From the NCBI RefSeq assembly GCF_009857915.1, contig NZ_WWCM01000003.1:1-64000 (forward strand): a stretch of 64,000 nt of DNA, read 5' to 3'. The position numbers and the translations under genes are program-made. Below are positions 34,499-43,721 of this stretch, piece after piece (within the stretch, counting starts at the first letter, position 1; every line of letters begins with the position of its first letter). The DNA is from Duganella qianjiadongensis (GTDB lineage: Bacteria > Pseudomonadota > Gammaproteobacteria > Burkholderiales > Burkholderiaceae_D). The notes beneath the pieces were generated by a model. The model worked only from the letters and a program-made list of their open reading frames with translations. It was not told the origin of the DNA and did not search any database.

Positions 34499-35812
34499 AT
34501 GACTGCTCTGATAGCTTTGATCCGCAAGGACCTGAAACTGTATCTGCGCGATAAGCGCGCCCTGATGATGCATCTGCTGATGCCGGTGGTGCTGGCGGCC
34601 TTCTTCGGCTCGCTGTTCGGCGGCGGGCCGGAAGCCAGCACCAGCAAGGTGGAAGTGGGGCTGGTGCTGCTCGACCAGTCGGAAGTGGGCAAGCAGATCG
34701 CGGCAGGCCTGCAGGCCGACAGTGCGCTCAAAGTCAGCCTGCTGGATGCCGCGACAGCGCAGGAGCAGGTACGCAAGGGCAAGCTGCCGGTGGCTGTAGT
34801 GATTCCGGCCGGCTTTGGCCAGAGCGCAGCGGATGCCCTGTTCAGCGGCATCGACAAGCCCAGCCTGACGGTCTACTACGATCCTTCGCAATCGACCATG
34901 CTGGCCATGGTGAAAGGCCTGCTGACCCAGCAGGTCATGCAGGCCAGCAGCGCTGCCGCTTTCAGCTTCAAGGACAGCAGCGTGACCAGCAAGCAGTTGC
35001 AGCAGGTGGCCGCCAGCGACCTCGCGCCTGCGGACAAGGCGCAGCTGAGCGATTTCCTCGGCAGCCTGAAAAAATATCAGGACCAGCGTGCCGCCACGGC
35101 GCAGAAAGAGCAGGCCGAAGGCAAAACTACCAGCGCCCAGGCCGACAAAAAGCCGGCCGGCATGAGCGTGCCGTTCAGCACCAGGGACGAGGCGCTCAGC
35201 AGCGGCCCGCGCTACAACGGCTATGCCCACGCGTTTGCCGGCATGGGCGTGCAGTTCATCCTGTTCATGGGCATAGACATGGGCATCAGCATTCTGCTGG
35301 CGCGCCGCTCCGGCATCTGGAACCGCCTGATGGCAGCGCCCGTGACGCTGACCACCGTGCTGCTGGGACGCGGCCTGTCGGGCGCGCTGATCGCACTGGG
35401 CCTGATGTGCGCGCTGTTCACCTGCGCCATGCTGATCTTCAAAGTCACCATCAGCACGCTGGCCGGCTTCCTGCTGCTGGCGCTCAGCTTTGCCCTGATG
35501 ACGGCCGCCTTCGGTCTGCTGATTGCGGCCTTCGGCAAGACGCCGGAAGCGGCGCGCGGCATGGCCGTGTTTGCCACCATGATCATGGTCATGCTGGGTG
35601 GCGCATGGGTGCCGTCATTCATCTTCCCCGAATGGATGCAGCAGGTCACGCTGGCCATTCCGACCCGCTGGGCGGTAGACGGCTTTGACGCCGTGACGTG
35701 GCGCGGACTGGGCTTCGATGCTGCGCTGCCGCCGGTGGCCGTGCTGCTGGGCTTTACGCTGGTGTTCGCCGTGCTGGCAATCTGGAAATTCCGTAGCGAA
35801 GCGCAGCAATAG
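34499..35812 (+). CDS. ABC-2 type exporter permease
   Basis: The 437-residue permease has one helix near the N-terminus (about 20-42, MHLLMPVVLAAFFGSLFG), a large periplasmic domain (about 45-250) and five helices in the C-terminal part (about 255-435: GVQFILFMGIDMGISILLARR, LLGRGLSGALIALGLMCALF, FLLLALSFALMTAAFGLLIAAF, MAVFATMIMVMLGGAWVPSF, PPVAVLLGFTLVFAVLAIW). This is the DrrB/YhiH ABC-2 layout. It forms a two-gene operon with the ATPase. The periplasmic part carries a Lys/Gln/Ala-rich segment. Confidence 0.92.
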   Translation: MTALIALIRKDLKLYLRDKRALMMHLLMPVVLAAFFGSLFGGGPEASTSKVEVGLVLLDQSEVGKQIAAGLQADSALKVSLLDAATAQEQVRKGKLPVAVVIPAGFGQSAADALFSGIDKPSLTVYYDPSQSTMLAMVKGLLTQQVMQASSAAAFSFKDSSVTSKQLQQVAASDLAPADKAQLSDFLGSLKKYQDQRAATAQKEQAEGKTTSAQADKKPAGMSVPFSTRDEALSSGPRYNGYAHAFAGMGVQFILFMGIDMGISILLARRSGIWNRLMAAPVTLTTVLLGRGLSGALIALGLMCALFTCAMLIFKVTISTLAGFLLLALSFALMTAAFGLLIAAFGKTPEAARGMAVFATMIMVMLGGAWVPSFIFPEWMQQVTLAIPTRWAVDGFDAVTWRGLGFDAALPPVAVLLGFTLVFAVLAIWKFRSEAQQ

Positions 35813-35850
35813 TCTATGCCCCGGCAGGGGCGTAACGGCATGAATAGCGG

Positions 35851-35908
35851 GTGTATCGGGCTAAAGTTTCTCTGAATCAACCCGATACACTAGGTAACAT
35901 TCTGTTAC
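35851..35908 (+). repeat. Two stacked inverted repeats before the 35917 gene
   Basis: A perfect 10-bp inverted repeat GTGTATCGGG/CCCGATACAC (35851-35860 and 35881-35890) encloses 20 bases. Four bases later a second one, GTAACA-ttc-TGTTAC (35894-35908), ends eight bases before the ATG at 35917. The first may terminate the ABC transcript, though no U-run follows; the second has the shape of an operator. Confidence 0.7.
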
Positions 35909-35916
35909 GTGAGTAA

Positions 35917-36558
35917 ATGATGGCTTTACCCATCCGGACGCTGATTGCCCATTGCGTGAATCAGGTCATCCGCCAGTACTATCCCCGTCAGTACAGTTCG
36001 CTGTGCCATGTCTATGCCATCATCGGTTCCAACCTGATCAGCATCGTGCTCGATCGCGTCTACCGTCCGGTGGCGGGACTGGCGGCGATCGATTGCGGCG
36101 GCGGCCAGTTGATGACCATGCTCGATAATGGCGCCTTCGCCCATGCGGCCGGCGGTTCCTACCATTGCTGGATCGAATCGGCCGATGATCTGGCGACTGA
36201 GTGCGAAGTGGTCGATCTGACTTTTCGCCACAACCATACCTATGCCGAGCAGAACGGTTTTGGCTGGCAGCGTGCGCTGCCGCCGGATTTTTTGTGGGGC
36301 AAGCAGAGTGACATCGTGGTGCAGGCGCCGCTGCACGCCATCCCGCGCTCCTTTCCCGAAGGTATGGTGTGGTTGCAGGAGACGGATGAAGGCTGGCACT
36401 GGATGATGCGCCAGCTACAGGAGCACCAGAGCGCCTTCGTCACGCTGACGGCGGAAGCGCTGAAGTTATTCCAGGCCCATCTGGCACCCGATTCGGCCTT
36501 GCTGGCGCGGCCAGCGGCCACCGAAACACCGGCCACCCTGCTGATGGCCGCAGTCTAG
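35917..36558 (+). CDS. Protein with a Cys-His-Asp pattern, DUF2026-like
   Basis: The 213-residue cytoplasmic-looking protein has an ordered set of residues resembling transglutaminase or papain-like enzymes: Cys in YSSLCHVYAIIGSNL (about residue 30), His in GSYHCWIES (about 83) and Asp in CEVVDLTFRHN (about 97). The last segment, MVWLQETDEGWHWMMRQLQEH, may cap the fold. This recalls DUF2026 and related thiol-enzyme families, but I am not certain. It is alone, with its own palindromic upstream region, and convergent with metH. Confidence 0.6.
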   Translation: MMALPIRTLIAHCVNQVIRQYYPRQYSSLCHVYAIIGSNLISIVLDRVYRPVAGLAAIDCGGGQLMTMLDNGAFAHAAGGSYHCWIESADDLATECEVVDLTFRHNHTYAEQNGFGWQRALPPDFLWGKQSDIVVQAPLHAIPRSFPEGMVWLQETDEGWHWMMRQLQEHQSAFVTLTAEALKLFQAHLAPDSALLARPAATETPATLLMAAV

Positions 36559-36570
36559 GCTGGCAGCGGA

Positions 36571-39500
36571 TTAGGACAGATTCGGCGCCAGCCAGCTTTC
36601 CAGCTGGGCCTTGTCGACCTGACGGCGGGCTGCCATATCGTCCAGCTGGTCCTGGCCGATCTTACCGACCACGAAGTACTTCGATTCCGGATGGGCGAAG
36701 TAGAAGCCTGATACCGCCGCGCCGGGGTGCATGGCGAACGATTCCGTCAGCGTGATGCCCACGTTTTCCGCCTGCAGGGTGTTGAACATAGCGCGCTTGA
36801 CGGTGTGCTCGGGACAGGCCGGATAGCCGGGAGCCGGACGGATGCCGCGATACTGCTCGGCGATCAGCGCAGTGTTGTCCAGCGTTTCGTCGGCGGCATA
36901 GCCCCACAGGTCGGTACGCACGCGCTGGTGCAGATATTCGGCAAACGCTTCGGCCAGACGGTCGGCCAGCGATTTGAGCATGATGGACGAATAGTCGTCA
37001 TGCGCTGCTTCGAAACGCTGCTCGTATTTTTCGATGCCCAGACCGGCCGTGACGGCAAACATGCCGATATAGTCTTTCACGCCCGATTCCTTGCTGGCGA
37101 TGAAGTCGGCCAGACACTGGTTAGGCCGCGCCACGCCATCGATCACCGGTTTGACGCCCTGCTGGCGCAGGCCGTAGTAGGTGAAGTCGACGGTGCTGCG
37201 GCTGTCGTCGGTGTAGATTTCGATATCGTCGTGGTTGACGCTGTTGGCCGGCAGCAGGGCGATCACGCCGTTGGCCGTGAGCCAGCGGCCATCGATCAGT
37301 TTCTTCAGCAGGGCCTGGCCTTCGGCATACACCTTGGTCGCGGCTTCGCCCACCACTTCATCGGTGAGGATGGCAGGGAAGGGACCGGCCAGATCCCAGG
37401 TCTGGAAGAAGGGACCCCAGTCGATGTACTGGGCGATGGTGGCCAGATCGACATTCTTGAATTCGCGCCGGCCGATGAATTTCGGCCTGACGGGCGCCTG
37501 CGCGCCGTCGAACGACAGCACCATCCTGTTGGCGCGCGCCTGTTCCAGCGTCAGCATAGGCAGGGCTTTCTTGCCGGCGTGCTGGACGCGGATGCGCTCG
37601 TAGTCTTCGGCGATTTCGTCTATGTACTGCTGGCGGCTCTCGGGCGTCAGCAGCGACTGCGCCACCGACACGGAACGCGAAGCGTCCGGCACATACACCA
37701 CCGGCCCTTCGTAGTTGTGGGCGATCTTCACGGCCGTGTGGGCACGGCTGGTAGTAGCGCCGCCGATCAGCAGGGGGATCTTCATCATGCGGAAGTGCTC
37801 GTCGCGCTGCATTTCCTTGGCCACGTGGGCCATTTCTTCCAGCGACGGGGTGATCAGGCCGGACAGGCCGATGATGTCGGCGTTTTCCAGCTTGGCGCGG
37901 GCCAGAATTTCCGAGCACGGCACCATCACGCCCATGTTCACCACTTCGAAGTTATTGCATTGCAGGACCACCGAAACGATGTTCTTGCCGATGTCGTGCA
38001 CATCGCCCTTGACGGTAGCGATGACGATCTTGCCCTTGGGCTTGGCGACGATGCCGGTGCGTTTTTCTTCCGCCAGTTTTTCTTCTTCGATGTAGGGCAC
38101 CAGATGGGCCACGGCCTGCTTCATCACGCGGGCCGATTTCACCACCTGCGGCAGGAACATCTTGCCCTGGCCGAACAGGTCGCCGACGATGTTCATGCCG
38201 TCCATCAGCGGGCCTTCGATCACGTGGATAGGCCGGCCATGGGCGGCCATCACCTGCTGGCGCATGGTTTCCGTGTCTTCGCTGATGTACTGGGTAATGC
38301 CGTGCACCAGCGCATGGGCCAGACGTTTTTCCACCGGCAGATTGCGCCATTCCAGATTCTGCGCATCCTGCTTGCCGGCGCCGGCTTTGAGCGTGCCGGC
38401 GAATTCGATCATGCGTTCGGTGGCGTCTTCGCGCCGGTTCAGCACCACGTCTTCCACCCGCTCGCGCAGTTCGGCCGGCAGCTCGTCGTACACGCCCACC
38501 ATGCCGGCATTGACGATGCCCATGGTCATACCGGCCTTGATGGCGTGGTACAGGAACACGGTGTGGATGGCTTCGCGCGCCGGGTCATTGCCGCGGAACG
38601 AGAACGATACATTGGACACGCCGCCCGAGACTTTGGCGTGCGGCAGATTTTCGCGTATCCAGCGGGTGGCGTTGATGAAGTCCACCGCGTAGTTGTTGTG
38701 CTCTTCGATGCCGGTGGCAATCGCGAAAATGTTCGGGTCGAAGATGATGTCTTCCGGCGGGAAGCCCACGGTTTCCGTCAGCAGCTTGTAGGCGCGGGCG
38801 CAGATTTCGATCTTGCGCTCGAAGGTGTCGGCCTGGCCTTTTTCGTCGAAGGCCATGACGATCACGGCAGCGCCATAGCTCAGGCACAGCCTGGCCTGAC
38901 GGATGAATTCTTCTTCGCCTTCCTTCATCGAAATCGAGTTGACGATGGACTTGCCCTGCACGCATTTCAGGCCCGCCTCGATCACCGACCATTTGGACGA
39001 GTCGATCATGATGGGCACGCGCGAAATGTCCGGTTCGGACGCGATCAGGTTGAGGAAGCGCGTCATCGCGGCCTGCGAATCGAGCATCGCCTCATCCATG
39101 TTGATGTCGATGATCTGGGCGCCATTTTCTACCTGCTGGCGTGCCACGCTCAGGGCCTCGTCGTACTGCTCGTTGAGGATCATGCGGGCAAACGCTTTCG
39201 AGCCCGTCACGTTGGTACGCTCGCCCACGTTGACGAACAGCGAGGACTGGTCGATGGTGAACGGCTCCAGACCGGACAGGCGCTGGGCTACCGGCACTTG
39301 CGGCACCTGACGCGGCGCCGTGCTGGCGAGAATCTCGCCGATGGCGCGGATGTGGTCGGGCGTGGTGCCGCAGCAGCCGCCGGCGATGTTGATGAAGCCG
39401 GCGTCGGCAAATTCGCGCAGCAGGGCCGAAGTATCGGCCGGCAGCTCGTCGAAGCCGGTATCGCTCATCGGGTTGGGCAGGCCGGCGTTCGGGTAGATGC

Positions 39501-40371
39501 AGACAAAGGTATCGGCGATCTGCGACAGTTCTTCCGCGTAGGGGCGCATCAGTGCCGCGCCCAGCGCGCAGTTCAGGCCGATAGTCAGCGGCTTGGCGTG
39601 GCGCACCGAGTTCCAGAAGGCCGGCACGGTCTGGCCGGACAGAATGCGGCCGGAAGCATCGGTGACGGTACCGGAGATCATCAGCGGCAGACGCGGCTGG
39701 TCCGGATGGGCGGCGTAGTACTGGTCGATGGCGAATAGCGCCGCCTTGCAGTTGAGCGTATCGAAGATGGTTTCCACCAGCAGCAGATCGACGCCCCCGG
39801 CGACCAGACCTTCCACCTGCTGCTGATAGGCCGTGACCAGCTGGTCGAAGGTGATGTTGCGCGCGGCCGGATCGTTGACGTCGGGCGAAATCGAGGCCGT
39901 CTTGGGCGTCGGTCCCAGTGCGCCGGCAACGAAGCGCGGCTTGTCGGCGCTGCTGTACTTGTCGCAGGCAGCACGCGCCAGCCTGGCGGCGGCCACGTTC
40001 ATTTCATAGGCCAGATGGCCCATGTGATAGTCGTCCTGCGCAATGGTGGTGGCGCCGAAGGTATTGGTTTCGATGATGTCGGCGCCAGCGGCCAGATAGC
40101 GCTCGTGTATTTCCTGGATCACCTGCGGCTGGGTCAGCGTCAGCAGCTCGTTATTGCCTTTGACGAAAAGCTCGCGCGCGCCCGTATCGGCCGGTGCGGC
40201 GAAATCGATAAAAGCGCCTTGCGGGCCGCCGCGGTAAGCCACCTCATCGAGCTTGTACTGCTGGATGATGGTGCCCATCGCGCCGTCGAGAATCATGATG
40301 CGGCGCGCCAGAATTTCGCGCAGCTGGGCATCGGTCTTGGACATGACGGGGCGGGACACGGTGTTATTCAT
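36571..40371 (-). CDS. metH: Cobalamin-dependent methionine synthase
   Basis: The 1266-residue enzyme transfers the methyl group of 5-methyltetrahydrofolate to homocysteine by way of methylcobalamin. The homocysteine domain (about 1-340) has the zinc ligands in GLNCALGA and GGCCGTT. The folate domain (about 370-640) starts [20 protein letters not shown]. The cap and cobalamin domain (about 660-900) holds the [10 protein letters not shown] motif (His near 789 is the lower axial ligand) and [16 protein letters not shown]. The C-terminal reactivation domain (about 920-1266) binds S-adenosylmethionine. Length is normal for a single-polypeptide MetH. It is a single gene with its own promoter. Confidence 0.98.
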   Translation of the reverse strand: MNNTVSRPVMSKTDAQLREILARRIMILDGAMGTIIQQYKLDEVAYRGGPQGAFIDFAAPADTGARELFVKGNNELLTLTQPQVIQEIHERYLAAGADIIETNTFGATTIAQDDYHMGHLAYEMNVAAARLARAACDKYSSADKPRFVAGALGPTPKTASISPDVNDPAARNITFDQLVTAYQQQVEGLVAGGVDLLLVETIFDTLNCKAALFAIDQYYAAHPDQPRLPLMISGTVTDASGRILSGQTVPAFWNSVRHAKPLTIGLNCALGAALMRPYAEELSQIADTFVCIYPNAGLPNPMSDTGFDELPADTSALLREFADAGFINIAGGCCGTTPDHIRAIGEILASTAPRQVPQVPVAQRLSGLEPFTIDQSSLFVNVGERTNVTGSKAFARMILNEQYDEALSVARQQVENGAQIIDINMDEAMLDSQAAMTRFLNLIASEPDISRVPIMIDSSKWSVIEAGLKCVQGKSIVNSISMKEGEEEFIRQARLCLSYGAAVIVMAFDEKGQADTFERKIEICARAYKLLTETVGFPPEDIIFDPNIFAIATGIEEHNNYAVDFINATRWIRENLPHAKVSGGVSNVSFSFRGNDPAREAIHTVFLYHAIKAGMTMGIVNAGMVGVYDELPAELRERVEDVVLNRREDATERMIEFAGTLKAGAGKQDAQNLEWRNLPVEKRLAHALVHGITQYISEDTETMRQQVMAAHGRPIHVIEGPLMDGMNIVGDLFGQGKMFLPQVVKSARVMKQAVAHLVPYIEEEKLAEEKRTGIVAKPKGKIVIATVKGDVHDIGKNIVSVVLQCNNFEVVNMGVMVPCSEILARAKLENADIIGLSGLITPSLEEMAHVAKEMQRDEHFRMMKIPLLIGGATTSRAHTAVKIAHNYEGPVVYVPDASRSVSVAQSLLTPESRQQYIDEIAEDYERIRVQHAGKKALPMLTLEQARANRMVLSFDGAQAPVRPKFIGRREFKNVDLATIAQYIDWGPFFQTWDLAGPFPAILTDEVVGEAATKVYAEGQALLKKLIDGRWLTANGVIALLPANSVNHDDIEIYTDDSRSTVDFTYYGLRQQGVKPVIDGVARPNQCLADFIASKESGVKDYIGMFAVTAGLGIEKYEQRFEAAHDDYSSIMLKSLADRLAEAFAEYLHQRVRTDLWGYAADETLDNTALIAEQYRGIRPAPGYPACPEHTVKRAMFNTLQAENVGITLTESFAMHPGAAVSGFYFAHPESKYFVVGKIGQDQLDDMAARRQVDKAQLESWLAPNLS

Positions 40372-40427
40372 TTGTTACTTTCTGAGATCGTGGACTAGCA
40401 GGGTCCAGAAGTTGACGGCGGTCTAAG

Positions 40428-40433
40428 ATTATA
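40428..40433 (-). promoter_or_regulatory. metH promoter -10
   Basis: A perfect TATAAT on the minus strand lies 57 bases before the metH ATG. A matching -35 is weak. The predicted leader is about 50 bases long and contains TTAGACCGCC (40417-40426), which resembles the conserved part of the gatC and argS leaders, and a short hairpin TGGAC/GTCCA. Confidence 0.55.
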
Positions 40434-40591
40434 CGGCATCGCAAAATTTGCTTCAGAAAACCACGGCGAAACAGCAACAAAATGGCGCGATCGGGCTGAT
40501 GGCTTGCTGACAGCGGGCTCTGCTTGTGAAATGATAGTGATGCTTCAAGGCAACGGAAAACTTCAACTGATAGAATATTTGTTATGTAAAT

Positions 40592-40609
40592 ATTGCAACT
40601 ATTTGCAAT
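40592..40609 (+). promoter_or_regulatory. Perfect 7-4-7 palindrome upstream of the DUF1800 gene
   Basis: ATTGCAA and TTGCAAT are exact inverted repeats separated by CTAT. The site lies in the AT-rich part of the intergenic region, 67 bases before the DUF1800 ATG. The shape is that of a dimeric regulator operator; the regulator is not encoded nearby. Confidence 0.55.
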
Positions 40610-40675
40610 CGGACTTATGTTGTATGTGGGCCTGCGCGTACCGTAGGCGCAGCAGCTTCCCTGCATTCTTAAACC

Positions 40676-42355
40676 ATGAGGGTGGTGATGATGGATGGTT
40701 GGCATCGCTTGCGTCAGACGCTGGCCTGGGCTGGGCTGACGCCGCTGTTACTGGCTTGCTCGCCGCAGGCGTCGGCGCCGCCTGCCCCTTCGGCCGGCCA
40801 GGTAAAACCGGTGGCCGGTGCGCAGATGACGTATTACGCGGCGGCGCGGGCGGCCGAGCAGGTCAGCTTCGGCGCCACCCCGGCACTGGTGGCGGAACTG
40901 TCGCAAAAAGGGCTGGCGGCATGGATAGATGCCCAGTTCGCCCTGCCTGCCAGCACGGCCGTATCACCAAGCTGGGTACGCTATTTCGATGGTAATAACG
41001 AAGTCGCCAGCAACCGCGCCGGCAATGTCCCGGTGGACCAGTTCTGGCGCCGCGCACTAACGGCGCCGGACCAGCTGCGCCAGCGCGTGGCATGGGCGCT
41101 GTTCCAGTACATTCCCGTGGCGCAGGGCCAGCCCAATGGCCAGCTACAGTACTACAACATGCTGATTAACAATGCCTTCGGCACCTATGGCCAGCTGCTG
41201 CGCGAAGTCACCGTGCAGCCCATGATGGGCTGGTATCTGAACAACGAGACCAACCGTCCGCCTTCGCCCGAATGTCTAGGCTGCACGCCGAACGAGAATT
41301 ATGCACGCGAGCTGATGCAGCTGTTTTCCATCGGTGTAGTGCAGCTCAATAGCGACGGCAGCGTGATCCGCGATGCCGGCGGCAAGCCCAGGGAAAGCTA
41401 TACCCAGAAAGATGTGGAAGCACTGGCGCGCGCCCTGACAGGCTGGCGCAATCCGTGGGATACCGACCCTAACGGCAAGATGGCCGATTTCGACCAGCGC
41501 ATGACGCCGGAGCCGCAGGCATTTTTCCATGACAGCACGGCCAAGGTGGTAATGGGCATGCCGCTGGCCGCCGGCATGAGCCCCGATACTGAACTGGATG
41601 CGGTGATCGCGCTGCTGATGCAGCACCCCAACGTGGCGCCGTTCGTCAGCCTGCGTCTGATCCAGCATCTGGTCACCAGCAATCCTACACCCGCCTACCT
41701 GAGCCGCATCAGCGCTGTGTTCCGCAACAATGGCAAGGGTGTGGCCGGCGACCTGCGCGCCGTGGTGAAAGCCATTCTGCTCGATCCGGAGGCGCGCGCC
41801 GGCGATGTGCCGGGCCAGCAAAGCCGCCAGTTCGGCAAGTTCCGCGAGCCGGTGCAGTGGCTCAGTGCCCTGATGCGCGGGCTAGCTTGCAGTGCGCCCA
41901 TGTACAGCACCAATGGCAGCACACAGTGGGTGGTATCGCCGCCGGGCCAGCCGCCGAATGCGCCGGCCAGCGTGTTCTCGTTCTATCAGGCCACCGACCG
42001 GGTACCGGGCAGCAATCTGCTGGCACCGGAGCAGAAGATCGTCGGTACGATGGAGATGAACAACCGCTTCGGCAATCTGAACTGGCATCTACTCGATAGC
42101 AACAATCCGGCCAGCGCGTCCAACCGCGCCAGCAGCGGCTGCGATCTGGCCACTCCGGCCGCGCTGCTGCAAAACGATCCGGGCGGCTTCCTCGACTGGG
42201 TCAGCCAGCGCTGGTTCCGCGGCGCGATGCCGCCTACCTTGCGCAGCAAGATGGCGCTGCTGATGCAAGCGGAAAGCTGGGCCAGCGGCGAAGAAGGCGC
42301 GCTGACCATGATCCAGTTTGCACTGGCCAGTCCCTATTTCGGAGCCATACGATGA
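40676..42355 (+). CDS. DUF1800 family lipoprotein
   Basis: The 559-residue protein has a lipoprotein signal peptide (LTPLLLACS, lipidated Cys near residue 26). The rest is a mostly helical DUF1800 domain: AAEQVSFGATPALVAELSQKGLAAWIDAQF at the start, NYARELMQLFSIGVVQLN in the middle (a strongly conserved family segment) and VARALTGWRNPW-like ALARALTGWRNPW. DUF1800 genes nearly always occur with a DUF1501 gene, as here, where the two overlap by four bases. The pair is of unknown function. The true start may be 40688 or 40691, which have GAGG upstream. Confidence 0.92.
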   Translation: MRVVMMDGWHRLRQTLAWAGLTPLLLACSPQASAPPAPSAGQVKPVAGAQMTYYAAARAAEQVSFGATPALVAELSQKGLAAWIDAQFALPASTAVSPSWVRYFDGNNEVASNRAGNVPVDQFWRRALTAPDQLRQRVAWALFQYIPVAQGQPNGQLQYYNMLINNAFGTYGQLLREVTVQPMMGWYLNNETNRPPSPECLGCTPNENYARELMQLFSIGVVQLNSDGSVIRDAGGKPRESYTQKDVEALARALTGWRNPWDTDPNGKMADFDQRMTPEPQAFFHDSTAKVVMGMPLAAGMSPDTELDAVIALLMQHPNVAPFVSLRLIQHLVTSNPTPAYLSRISAVFRNNGKGVAGDLRAVVKAILLDPEARAGDVPGQQSRQFGKFREPVQWLSALMRGLACSAPMYSTNGSTQWVVSPPGQPPNAPASVFSFYQATDRVPGSNLLAPEQKIVGTMEMNNRFGNLNWHLLDSNNPASASNRASSGCDLATPAALLQNDPGGFLDWVSQRWFRGAMPPTLRSKMALLMQAESWASGEEGALTMIQFALASPYFGAIR

Positions 42356-43689
42356 AACGACGCGATTTTCTGCGCGCCGGCACCCTGCTGGGCGGCGCTG
42401 GCATGCTTGGCGGTCTGGGGCTGGGCCATGCGGCCGGCAGCGACTACAAGGCGCTGGTGTGCCTGTATCTGAACGGCGGCAATGACGGCAACAACACCCT
42501 GATTCCTACCGATGGCGCCTATAGCGACTATGCTGCCGCGCGTCCGGTGCTGGCCTTGCCCAAGGACTCGCTGGCGGCGCTCAGTGGCAGCAGCGCCGGT
42601 CATACTTTCGCGCTGCATCCGGCACTGGCGCCGCTGGCCAGGCTGTACAACCAGCAGCGGCTGGCGTGGATCGCCAATGCGGGCCCGCTGATCGTTCCGT
42701 CCACGGCGGAACAGGTGATCAATAATGCCGTGCCGCTGCCGCCGTTCCTGATGTCGCATAGCGACCAGACGGCCATACAGCAGGGCTGGGGCGGCGATGC
42801 CGACGCCAGCGGCTGGGGTGGCCGCGGGCTGGAACTGCTGCCCGCCACGCTGTTCAACCCGCTGCGCGCGATGACCATGAATCAGGACCGCACGCTGGTG
42901 CTGGGCCGAAACTCGGGGGTGTCGCTGATGACTTCAGGTGGTACCCAGTACTGGGGGCGGGCCGATCTGGCCCAGCCGCAGTCGGCCTGGACGCAGACCC
43001 TCAATACCATGGCGCGCTGGCAGTTCGGCAATGATTACGAAACTGGCTTTGCGCGCAACTTCGGCGCCAGCGTGGACGATGCCACTTTGCTAGTGAAAGT
43101 GCTGGCGCAGGCCAAAGCGCCGGCAGCCAGCTTTGGCTCCGATGATCTGGCCAGCAATTTGCGGGCGCTGGCATCGGCCATGCCGGTATTTAAATCCATG
43201 GGTTACCGGCGTCAGGTGTTTCTGGTGAGCTGGGGCGGCTTCGATACCCATTTCGACCAGCGCGGCACGGCGCCCCGCACCCAGGATGCCCAGCTGGCCG
43301 TGGTGGCCAAGGCAGTGGAAGCGTTCGATCAGGCCAATCGTGCAGCGGGCATAGACCTCGACGTCACTACCCTGATGATGACGGATTTTGGCCGCACGCT
43401 GCGGCCCGCTTCGGGCGCCGGTTCCGATCATGCCTGGGGCAACCACTGGTTTGTGGCGGGTGGCGCCGTGGCTGGCGGGCAGGTGATAGGCCAGTTCCCC
43501 ACGCTGAAACTGGGCGGGCCCGACGATGGCGACCCCGGCGGCGGCGGCCGCATGGTGCCCACTACCAGTACCGAACAGGTGGCGGCCACGCTGATGCAGT
43601 GGATGGGCCTGCCGGATGCTGCACTGTCTTCGGTGTTTCCTACGCTGGCCAATTTCAGCACACATAAACTGGCTTTCCTGCGCGGCTGA
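42352..43689 (+). CDS. DUF1501 family protein, Tat-exported
   Basis: The 445-residue protein begins MKRRDFLRAGTLLGGAGMLGG, a twin-arginine signal (RRDFLR). Export in folded state is therefore expected. The DUF1501 domain, related to sulfatases and alkaline phosphatases, shows VCLYLNGGNDGNNTLIP near the start, a QTLIA-like core and a late TTLMMTDFGRTLRPASGAGSDHAWGNHWFVAGGAV with conserved Asp, His and Asn that may bind metal. It overlaps the DUF1800 stop by ATGA. The biochemical role of the pair is not known. Confidence 0.92.
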   Translation: MKRRDFLRAGTLLGGAGMLGGLGLGHAAGSDYKALVCLYLNGGNDGNNTLIPTDGAYSDYAAARPVLALPKDSLAALSGSSAGHTFALHPALAPLARLYNQQRLAWIANAGPLIVPSTAEQVINNAVPLPPFLMSHSDQTAIQQGWGGDADASGWGGRGLELLPATLFNPLRAMTMNQDRTLVLGRNSGVSLMTSGGTQYWGRADLAQPQSAWTQTLNTMARWQFGNDYETGFARNFGASVDDATLLVKVLAQAKAPAASFGSDDLASNLRALASAMPVFKSMGYRRQVFLVSWGGFDTHFDQRGTAPRTQDAQLAVVAKAVEAFDQANRAAGIDLDVTTLMMTDFGRTLRPASGAGSDHAWGNHWFVAGGAVAGGQVIGQFPTLKLGGPDDGDPGGGGRMVPTTSTEQVAATLMQWMGLPDAALSSVFPTLANFSTHKLAFLRG

Positions 43690-43721
43690 AGGCCGCATTC
43701 AACGGAGGCAGAAAGGTCAAC

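Larger units (their letters stand above)
40372..40675. other. Divergent intergenic region between metH and the DUF1800 gene
   Basis: These 304 bases contain the metH promoter, a TTAGACCGCC motif in the metH leader and a palindrome nearer the DUF1800 gene, each listed separately. The part from 40500 to 40615 is markedly AT-rich. I see no cobalamin or S-adenosylhomocysteine riboswitch: the metH leader is only about 50 bases long. Confidence 0.6.

Noticed and set aside
36727..39738. 1003-codon open frame opposite metH
   Set aside because: It is a shadow of metH with skewed composition and no family motif.
40372..40440. Cobalamin or S-adenosylhomocysteine riboswitch before metH
   Set aside because: The predicted leader is about 50 bases, too short, and contains no B12 box or recognisable SAH aptamer core.
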